Below, one piece after another: positions 1 through 5,376 of a DNA stretch of 19,567 nt (positions are counted from its first letter, which is position 1; every line of letters starts with the position of its first letter). Location: positions 1-19,567 of the forward strand of contig JBGOUV010000081.1 of the NCBI GenBank assembly GCA_041477815.1. Direction: 5' to 3'. This DNA comes from JBGOUV01 sp041477815. GTDB lineage: Bacteria; Acidobacteriota; Terriglobia; Bryobacterales; JACQDG01. Under the pieces are notes generated by a model. It saw only the letters and a program-made list of their open reading frames with translations, was not told the origin of the DNA and did no database searches. The position numbers were made by a program, and so were the translations under genes.

Positions 1-1686
1 GTCCTTCTGGCGGCGCTCCAGGCGGGCGCGCTCTTCCTCCAGTAACGCCTGCGACGCGGTGTAGTCGTCCTTGCGGCGATGCAGCTCGCGGATCAGGGCG
101 GTTGCTTCCAGATCCTGGCGGGTGAGGTTGGCGCGGGCCTGGTCGATGATCTCCGGGGGCAGGCCCAGGCGCTGGGCGATTTCGAGTCCCGCCGACTGGC
201 CGGGCAGCCCTACACTTAACTGATAGGTGGGGGCCAGGGTTTCCTGGTCGAAGCCGACGGACGCGCTCAAGACACCAGGGGTATGGGCGGCGTAGCTTTT
301 GAGCGCGGGCAAGTGCGTCGAGACCAGGGTAAAGGCCCCGGCCTGGCGGAAATGGTCGACCACGGCGACGCCGAGCGCGCCGCCCTCCTGGGGATCGGTG
401 GCCGCGCCCAGCTCATCGAGCAGGACGAGCGATCCGTCCGAAGCGCTGTCGATCATACCGCGCAGCGCCGCGACGTGAGCGGAGAACGTGCTCAGGCTAT
501 CTTGGATGGACTGCGCGTCGCCGATGTCGGCCAGCACCTGGTCGAACCAGGGGAACTCCGCCTCGCCGGCCGGGACCGGTAGACCGGCCTGGGCCATCAG
601 CGCCAGAAGGCCGACCGTCTTGAGAGACACCGTCTTGCCGCCCGTGTTGGGGCCGCTGATGACCAGGACGCGGTGCTGGGCGTCCATATCGAGCGAGGCC
701 GGCACCGCCGACTCGCCCTTCCGGCGCAGCAGGTCTTCGAGCAGCGGGTGCCGGGCGGCGCGCAGGCGGAGGCGCGGGGCTTCGGCCGGGGAGAATGCCG
801 GGATCACCGCCCCGTAGGCCACGCCGAAGCGGGCCCGCCCGAACAGCGCCTCCAGGCGCGCCAGGATGTCGATGGCGTGACGGATAGCATCGGCATAGCC
901 GGCCAGCCGTTCCGTCATCTCCCGCAGGATGCGGTGGACCTCGCGTGACTCCTCTTCAGCCAGCCGCACAAGCTGGTTGTTCAACTCGATGGTTTCCAGC
1001 GGCTCGACGAACAGCGTGTGGCCGGTGGAGCTGGTGGCATGGATCACCCCGTCGATGCGCCGCTTCTGGCTGATCTTCACCGGCACCACCAGTCGCTCGT
1101 TGCGGATGGTGACATACTCTTCCTGCAGGCTTCCCTCCTCGCTGTGAGCGCGGACGAAGCGTTCCAGCGAATCCAGCACGGCGCGTTTCTGCTGCTCGAT
1201 CTCGCGCCGGATGCGGCGCAGCGCTCCGCTGGCGTGGTCGTCAAGCTGGCCGTTGGGGAGAATCTTGCCGCTGAGCTCCCGCAGCAGCGGACGAAATTCG
1301 GCGATCTCATCGGCCAGGGCGGCCAGGCGCGGGAACCTCAACCGGGAGGCGGCGAGGGTCAGGCGGGCTTCCGAAGCCCGGTCCAGGAGATCGAGGAGAT
1401 GGAACATGTCCAGGGGCTCGAGCGCGGCGCCCTCGATGGTGAGGCGGGCGGCCGCCGGACGCAAGTCGTGCAGGCCGCCAAAGGATACGGGCGGCTTATC
1501 GCTCGCCGCCGCCCGCAGCCACTCCATGGCTTCGGCGACGTCGGCCAGCTCGCGTTCGGCCTCGGCGCGGTCCGGGAGGGGATGAAGCTGGTCCAGCAAC
1601 GCGGCGCCCAGCGGACTGGCTATGTAGCGCCGCAGGATCGCCACCACCTGGGGAAATTCCAGAACCTGCTCGGCGGGAGGGCTCAT
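1..1686 (-). CDS. mutS2: MutS2 family ATPase (endonuclease MutS2), C-terminus beyond window
   Basis: The first 562 residues are readable from the ATG at 1686; the gene continues past base 1. The order matches MutS2: an N-terminal core/lever region with the segment VTIRNERLVVPVK near residue 200, then the P-loop ATPase with Walker A GPNTGGKT (residues 345-352), Walker B LVLLDELG (420-427) and a VSTH switch motif. A charged helical stretch (RRKDDYTASQALLEEERARL) begins the coiled coil. MutS2 proteins are usually near 780 residues, so the rest of the coiled coil and the C-terminal Smr nuclease domain lie outside. MutS2 lacks the mismatch-recognition domain of MutS and is linked to suppression of recombination or ribosome-collision rescue, depending on species. 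Its ATG overlaps the stop of the upstream Nudix gene (ATGA), so the two are probably translationally coupled. Confidence 0.96.
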   Translation of the reverse strand, partial: MSPPAEQVLEFPQVVAILRRYIASPLGAALLDQLHPLPDRAEAERELADVAEAMEWLRAAASDKPPVSFGGLHDLRPAAARLTIEGAALEPLDMFHLLDLLDRASEARLTLAASRLRFPRLAALADEIAEFRPLLRELSGKILPNGQLDDHASGALRRIRREIEQQKRAVLDSLERFVRAHSEEGSLQEEYVTIRNERLVVPVKISQKRRIDGVIHATSSTGHTLFVEPLETIELNNQLVRLAEEESREVHRILREMTERLAGYADAIRHAIDILARLEALFGRARFGVAYGAVIPAFSPAEAPRLRLRAARHPLLEDLLRRKGESAVPASLDMDAQHRVLVISGPNTGGKTVSLKTVGLLALMAQAGLPVPAGEAEFPWFDQVLADIGDAQSIQDSLSTFSAHVAALRGMIDSASDGSLVLLDELGAATDPQEGGALGVAVVDHFRQAGAFTLVSTHLPALKSYAAHTPGVLSASVGFDQETLAPTYQLSVGLPGQSAGLEIAQRLGLPPEIIDQARANLTRQDLEATALIRELHRRKDDYTASQALLEEERARLERRQKD

Positions 1687-2144
1687 ACCGACAACAACAG
1701 GCGGTCCCGCATGGCGAAGGCCTTCTCGATCACGACTTGCGCGCCGGCAGTCAGGGGGTAGTAGGCCAGTTGGTCGCGCTCCACCCAGGCGGCGCGGGCG
1801 GCGTCGTCCCCCGCTCGCAATACGCCTCCGGTCCTTTCGCAGAGGTAGTCGATCAGGACGTAGTGGTATTCGGTGCGGCCGTCCTGGTCCGGGAGGATGC
1901 GCTCGAAGACCTCCACCACCTCCAGCACCCGGATCTCCAGGCCGGTCTCCTCGCGGATTTCCCGGCGCAGGGCGTCGAGGAGGGTTTCCCCCACCTCCAG
2001 GGCTCCGCCGGGCAGCGACCAGAGCCCCTTCTGGGGCTCTTTGCCCCTCTCAACCAGCAGCACGCGGCCGGATTCCAAGAGGATCCCCCCCACGCCCACC
2101 ACGGGCCGATCGGGGTAGCGGCGGGGGTTCAGGCGGTCAGCCAT
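1683..2144 (-). CDS. Nudix (MutT-type) hydrolase
   Basis: A 153-residue cytoplasmic protein with a complete Nudix box at residues 47-69 (G-x5-E-x7-RE-I-R-EE-T-G-L), preceded by GLWSLPGG, the usual strand before the box. All metal-binding glutamates are present. The family cleaves nucleoside diphosphates linked to another moiety. The substrate (oxidised dNTP, ADP-ribose, NADH or other) cannot be told from sequence, although the VVGVGGILLE start and the short length resemble small MutT/ADP-ribose-type enzymes. It is the first gene of a Nudix-mutS2 pair with an ATGA overlap, a genome-maintenance pairing that fits pool sanitation only by inference. The ATG at 2144 has no good Shine-Dalgarno sequence of its own; the strong one upstream serves a three-codon ORF (see 2148-2172). 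Confidence 0.93.
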   Translation of the reverse strand: MADRLNPRRYPDRPVVGVGGILLESGRVLLVERGKEPQKGLWSLPGGALEVGETLLDALRREIREETGLEIRVLEVVEVFERILPDQDGRTEYHYVLIDYLCERTGGVLRAGDDAARAAWVERDQLAYYPLTAGAQVVIEKAFAMRDRLLLSV

Positions 2145-2147
2145 CGG

Positions 2148-2172
2148 CTATCGGCTCATCGTAACACCTTCC
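2148..2172 (-). promoter_or_regulatory. Strong SD and three-codon ORF just upstream of the Nudix start
   Basis: Reading the minus strand, GGAAGG (2172-2167) lies 7 bases before ATG AGC CGA TAG (2159-2148). That tiny ORF is in frame with the Nudix gene, whose ATG follows one codon later (CCG ATG). The good ribosome-binding site therefore feeds a Met-Ser-Arg-stop peptide. Ribosomes would have to reinitiate 3 bases downstream, or the TAG is a recent nonsense change that shortened the Nudix N-terminus by five residues. Confidence 0.45.
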
Positions 2173-2235
2173 GAATTTAAATTTTCCTCTTGGCAACGGC
2201 CCGCCGATTGTGTAAATAGACTGAGGAGGCTTTTT

Positions 2236-2418
2236 ATGGCGACTTGTCCGGTTTGTGAGGGCTCGTTCTACTTGGACGAAGAAGAAATCGAAGAGGGCGA
2301 CCTGATCAACTGCGAGGAGTGCGGGGCGGAGCTGGAAGTGGTGTCCACGGATCCTCTGGAGCTGGAAGCCATGGAAGAAGAAGACGGCGATGAAGAGGAA
2401 GAAGAACTGGACATGTAG
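2236..2418 (+). CDS. LysW-like zinc-ribbon mini-protein lacking the EDWGE tail
   Basis: A 60-residue acidic protein with a four-cysteine zinc ribbon (C4-x2-C7 and C26-x2-C29). The core segment CEECGAELEVVSTDPLELE closely follows LysW/ArgW amino-group carrier proteins of the alpha-aminoadipate lysine and related arginine pathways. In those proteins the C-terminal glutamate of an EDWGE motif is ligated to the substrate. Here the tail is an Asp/Glu run ending in EELDM, so no carrier glutamate is present and none of the partner enzymes (LysX, LysZ, LysY, LysJ, LysK) is in the window. A strong SD (GAGGAGG, 2223-2229) sits 6 bases before the ATG. The last 29 bases overlap the next gene in another frame, so it looks like the leader gene of the following exported/redox cluster. 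The fold is well supported; the function is not known. Confidence 0.85.
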   Translation: MATCPVCEGSFYLDEEEIEEGDLINCEECGAELEVVSTDPLELEAMEEEDGDEEEEELDM

Positions 2419-2776
2419 GCCGGTGCTGGCTGCGGGGCTGGCGCTGGTGCTTCTGGGCGTGGCGGGGGCGGCGGAAAAGAAAAAATCCAAATTCGTTCCG
2501 CAGGCGATCCTGGCCGGCACTGTGTTTCAGGAAAGCGGGTTCCTGGTGCGCGGGGCGCGGGTGGTGGTCTACCACGTCGAGCGGCCCAAGGACAAGAAAG
2601 AAGCCGCCACCGACTTGCAGGGAGAGTTTGCCGTGCGGGTGCCCGCCGGCAAGGGGCGCTATACGATCGAGGTGGGCGCGCCGGGATTTGTATCCGCCAG
2701 CAAGACCGTGGAAGTCGCCGGCGATGAGCGTCTGGACGTAACCTTTCGGTTGGCGCCGTTACAAAAGGTACAATAG
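2390..2776 (+). CDS. Exported carboxypeptidase-regulatory-like (beta-sandwich) protein
   Basis: A 128-residue protein with a clear Sec signal peptide (n-region MKRKKNWTCR, hydrophobic core to about residue 26, likely cut at AGA-AEK). The mature part fits one carboxypeptidase D regulatory-like/CNA-B-like domain: an opening LAGTVFQESG strand, an ATDLQGEFAVRVPAGKGRYT middle and a final GDERLDVTFRL strand. Such single domains are abundant exported proteins in acidobacteria, with no catalytic residues and no settled role. The start lies inside the end of the LysW-like gene (29-base overlap), preceded by a purine-rich GAAGAAGAAGA stretch. No terminator is visible before the next, similar gene 52 bases on. 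Confidence 0.8.
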   Translation: MKRKKNWTCRPVLAAGLALVLLGVAGAAEKKKSKFVPQAILAGTVFQESGFLVRGARVVVYHVERPKDKKEAATDLQGEFAVRVPAGKGRYTIEVGAPGFVSASKTVEVAGDERLDVTFRLAPLQKVQ

Positions 2777-2828
2777 GGGCAACGCCACTGCTGCACGGCG
2801 CATCTAGATGTATAGAGAGGAAAACACT

Positions 2829-3188
2829 ATGAGACGAGCGATCCGATATGGGTTGGTTTTGCTGGGAGCCATGGCGCTCTCGTCGCTCTCTCCGGTGGCG
2901 CTCGCTCAGAAGGAGAAGCCCACCCGTTCGGTGCACGGCATTGTTACCGACACCCAGGAGAACCCTATTGCCAAGGCGGTGGTGCAGTTGAAGCACACCA
3001 AGAGCCTACAGGTGAAGTCCTTCTACACCGACGACAAGGGCGTCTACCGCTTCCACGGCCTGGATCCGGACGTGGATTACGAGCTGAAGGCCGAGTTCGG
3101 CGAGGCCAAAGTCGGGCCCCGCACCCTGAGCTCGTTCGATAGTCGCAAGGAAGTGGTCATCAACTTCAAGCTGGACGTCAAGCAGTGA
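2829..3188 (+). CDS. Exported carboxypeptidase-regulatory-like protein (second copy type)
   Basis: A 119-residue exported protein. The start is placed at ATG 2829, not the in-frame ATG at 2808, because AGAGAGGA (2814-2821) lies 7 bases upstream and the signal peptide then begins properly with MRRAIRYG. The likely cleavage is after ALA at residue 26. The mature part is one carboxypeptidase-regulatory-like domain: VHGIVTDTQENPIAKAVVQL, then FYTDDKGVYRFHGL and a final FKLDV strand. The best guess is a periplasmic or surface beta-sandwich module of unknown ligand. It is only loosely similar to its upstream neighbour, so an old duplication is possible. Its TGA overlaps the GTG start of the next gene (GTGA), which implies coupled translation. 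Confidence 0.82.
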   Translation: MRRAIRYGLVLLGAMALSSLSPVALAQKEKPTRSVHGIVTDTQENPIAKAVVQLKHTKSLQVKSFYTDDKGVYRFHGLDPDVDYELKAEFGEAKVGPRTLSSFDSRKEVVINFKLDVKQ

Positions 3189-3820
3189 CCAGGAAACGAT
3201 GGTGGGGCCCGCTGGGACTGGTGTGGCTGGCCGGGGCGCTGCTCTGGGCCGGCAAGTACAACACTACGGTCGACATCGGCAGGAAGGCGCCGGGCTTTAC
3301 CAAGCTGCCGGGCACCGACGGCAAGACCTGGTCCCTGGCGGATTTCCAGGAAGACGTCGTGGTGCTGGTGTTTCTCGCCAACCATTGCCCGTGGGTACGG
3401 GGCGGCGACAAGGACTTGCTCCAATTGGTGAACGAGTTCCGCGGTAAGAGTGTACGGGTGGTCGGCCTCGCGGTAAACCTGCGTCCCGACGACACGATGC
3501 CGGCGATGAAGGAGCACGCGGCTAAGATCGGTTACAACTTTCTCTACCTCCACGATCCCACGCAGGAAACGGGCCGCCAGTACGGCGCCACGCGTACCCC
3601 GGAATTCTTCGTCCTGAACAAGGAGCGAAAAATCGTCTACATGGGTCTGCTGCACAACTCGCCGGCCCAGATGATGCGGGACGGCGCCGTGCACCACGCC
3701 AACGGCGAGCCCACGCAGCACTACGTCCGGGACGCCGTACGGGCCGCCCTGGCAGGCAAACCGGCGGCGGTGGCCGAGACCCGCGCCCAAGGATGCACGG
3801 TCGAGTACGCGACTCGCTAG
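3185..3820 (+). CDS. Exported peroxiredoxin-like (PRX_like1-type thioredoxin fold) protein
   Basis: A 211-residue protein beginning at a GTG that overlaps the previous stop. Residues 4-22 are a hydrophobic export signal or anchor. The remainder follows the AhpC/TSA redoxin fold and most resembles the PRX_like1 group: KAPGFTKLPGTDGKTWSL, an NHCPW active-site loop (C68), a TPEFFVLN segment with the cis-proline at 139, and a closing GCTVEY that matches the group's usual GCSIKW-like end (C204). The group often carries CNHCP and a cysteine before TP; both extra cysteines are replaced here (Ala and Arg). It may therefore be a one-cysteine peroxidase, or use C68 with C204. The TlpA-like gene immediately downstream could supply reducing power. 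That pairing is inferred from the 28-base overlap. Confidence 0.85.
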   Translation: MTRKRWWGPLGLVWLAGALLWAGKYNTTVDIGRKAPGFTKLPGTDGKTWSLADFQEDVVVLVFLANHCPWVRGGDKDLLQLVNEFRGKSVRVVGLAVNLRPDDTMPAMKEHAAKIGYNFLYLHDPTQETGRQYGATRTPEFFVLNKERKIVYMGLLHNSPAQMMRDGAVHHANGEPTQHYVRDAVRAALAGKPAAVAETRAQGCTVEYATR

Positions 3821-4320
3821 TTCTGGCAGCCTGTCTGCTGGCTGCGGGCTGCTCCCGTCTGCGGCCCATCACCCTCCAGCAGGTCAGCTTTGACGAGTTT
3901 CAGCGCCGCCTGGCAGCGTTGCGCGGCCACATCGTGGTAGTAGACATATGGGCCACCTGGTGCCCCCCCTGCATCGAGCGGTTCCCGCGCATGGTGGAGA
4001 TGCACCGGCGCTACCGGGACCACGGGGTCCGGTTCGTGTCGCTTTCGGTAGACAACCGCGAGGACCAGGCGGCGGTCGAGGAGGCCCGCCGCTTTCTGCA
4101 AAGGCAGAACGCCTCGTTCGACAACTATCTCCTCGACGAGAACATCCTGAAGGCGTTCGAAAAGCTGGACATTCTGGGGATTCCGGCGGTGTTCCTCTAC
4201 GACCGCGACGGCCGCCGCCGGTACCGGCTCACCGGCGACGATCCGCGGCGCCAATTCACCGAGAAGGATATCGAGGCTGCCCTGCAATCCCTGTCCACCA
4301 CCGCCCCCGAGATGGAATGA
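3793..4320 (+). CDS. TlpA/ResA-type thioredoxin-fold lipoprotein
   Basis: A 175-residue protein with a lipoprotein signal (hydrophobic stretch then LLAAGC, lipidated Cys20), a thioredoxin fold with the redox-active WCPPC motif (C57, C60) and the cis-proline segment LGIPAVFLY (P131). It is expected to be a membrane-anchored periplasmic thiol-disulphide oxidoreductase of the TlpA/ResA/CcmG class. Members reduce cytochrome c haem sites, copper-centre chaperones or peroxiredoxins. No cytochrome c maturation or DsbD-like gene is in the window, so the partner is unknown; the overlapping upstream peroxiredoxin-like gene is the nearest candidate. The ATG directly follows CCAAGG, an SD placed unusually close, which fits coupling through the overlap. 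Confidence 0.88.
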   Translation: MHGRVRDSLVLAACLLAAGCSRLRPITLQQVSFDEFQRRLAALRGHIVVVDIWATWCPPCIERFPRMVEMHRRYRDHGVRFVSLSVDNREDQAAVEEARRFLQRQNASFDNYLLDENILKAFEKLDILGIPAVFLYDRDGRRRYRLTGDDPRRQFTEKDIEAALQSLSTTAPEME

Positions 4321-4604
4321 GTCCCTCGCCAGCGGGCGGCGATATGCTTCCCGGGAAACGCACTCGAAGTGCAAAGGAGGGTTTCAAAAGGAACAAGCCC
4401 AAAAACCTTTCTATGACGAACAATATGGTTGGGAGTTCGGTGGCGTCTCTCGTTGGTCGGCGATCGCACACAGTGAAAGTTCGCAGCTTTTCAACATTTC
4501 CCGTTGACACGGGCCGGCCTTCTCATGGAAGCCGCGACCGTTAGCCAGCAGCGCCCTGGGACCGGTACTTGAAAATTGCCACTCATCTTTGGTCTACTGG
4601 GCCG
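4321..4604. other. A/T-richer gap before the NicO gene
   Basis: No convincing gene is visible. The segment about 4373-4500 is clearly richer in A/T than its surroundings. It holds a TTCCCGGGAA palindrome (4348-4357), a small GCACT/AGTGC hairpin (4360-4372) directly followed by AAAGGAGG, and a TTGACA hexamer (4504-4509) with no matching -10. A short plus-strand reading frame from the ATG at 4413 runs to about 4544 but has no recognisable protein features. I looked for cobalamin and NiCo riboswitch consensus elements, given the downstream metal transporter, and did not find them. It could be a remnant of a lost gene or a leader region. Confidence 0.4.
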
Positions 4605-5372
4605 ATGGGTGAACAAGCGCGTCTGGTGGAGATCCTGCACGCCTCGGGTGGGGGGATAGCGGTGGCTTTGGCCATCGCGTTCTTCCTGGGCGGGGCCCAT
4701 GCCCTGACCCCCGGCCACGGCAAGACCCTGGTGGCCGCTTACCTGGTCGGCTCGCGCGGCACCCTTTGGGACGCCGTCTACCTGGGTTCGGTCGTCACCA
4801 TCACCCATACCTCCAGCGTCTTCGTCCTTGGCCTGCTGACTCTCTACGCCTCCCAATACATCCTCCTGGATCGCATCTACCCGTGGCTGTCGGTTACCAG
4901 CGGCCTGCTGGTGCTGGGCATGGGGTTATGGTTGCTGTGGTCCAGGTGGCGCGGCGCCGGCCACACCCACGATCATGACCACGACCACCATCACGATCAC
5001 GATCACCCGGATCACCACCACGACCACCACGACCACACTCCACCCCAGGTTTCGCGCGGCCAACTGCTTTCGCTAGGCATCTCCGGAGGCCTGGTTCCCT
5101 GCCCGGAGGCCATGGTAGTGCTGCTGATGGCCGTTTCGCTCCACAGACTGGCCCTGGGGTTGATCCTCCTGGTGTCGTTCAGTCTGGGCCTGGCGGCGGT
5201 CCTGATCGGCATCGGTATCGCCATGATCCTGTCCGGTCCTCTGCTCTCCCGCTTCACCCGAACCGACCAGACCACCCGCCTTTTGCCCCTCGGCAGCGCG
5301 GCCGTGGTCACTCTATTAGGCGCGGCCATCGTGATCAAGGCCATCGCCGACAACAAGCTGCTGCCATTCTGA
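4605..5372 (+). CDS. NicO/RcnA-type nickel/cobalt transporter with His-rich loop
   Basis: About 255 residues. Numbering from a possible TTG start at 4569, the first membrane region carries HALTPGHGKT (His44, His50), the metal-binding signature of NicO/RcnA transporters. The second half has GGLVPCPEAMVVLL and SFSLGLAAVLIGIG, again typical of the family. Between the two halves lies a loop with 15 histidines in 25 residues (132-156), alternating with aspartate. About six membrane segments are expected in the inner membrane. Family members move Ni2+ or Co2+, some as exporters (RcnA) and some as uptake systems; a His-rich loop is seen in both. The start is uncertain: ATG 4605 and TTG 4569 both lack a good SD, and a stop at 4542 rules out anything longer. 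Four bases separate it from the permease gene downstream. Confidence 0.9.
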   Translation: MGEQARLVEILHASGGGIAVALAIAFFLGGAHALTPGHGKTLVAAYLVGSRGTLWDAVYLGSVVTITHTSSVFVLGLLTLYASQYILLDRIYPWLSVTSGLLVLGMGLWLLWSRWRGAGHTHDHDHDHHHDHDHPDHHHDHHDHTPPQVSRGQLLSLGISGGLVPCPEAMVVLLMAVSLHRLALGLILLVSFSLGLAAVLIGIGIAMILSGPLLSRFTRTDQTTRLLPLGSAAVVTLLGAAIVIKAIADNKLLPF

Positions 5373-5376
5373 CCGG

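Noticed and set aside
1018..1761. Long plus-strand open frame of 247 codons
   Set aside because: It lies antisense to the clearly conserved mutS2 and Nudix genes; its content is biased low-complexity sequence with no recognisable domain.
2190..2218. TTGGCA-17-TAAATA promoter for the LysW-like gene
   Set aside because: It would start transcription at about 2225, inside the SD, leaving no usable leader; the -10 match is poor.
3948..4544. Plus-strand frame overlapping the TlpA-like gene and the gap after it
   Set aside because: Its first part is an out-of-frame reading of tlpA-like sequence, and the tail has no recognisable features.
4321..4604. Cobalamin or NiCo riboswitch before the metal transporter
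   Set aside because: The conserved blocks of these riboswitches could not be found by eye.
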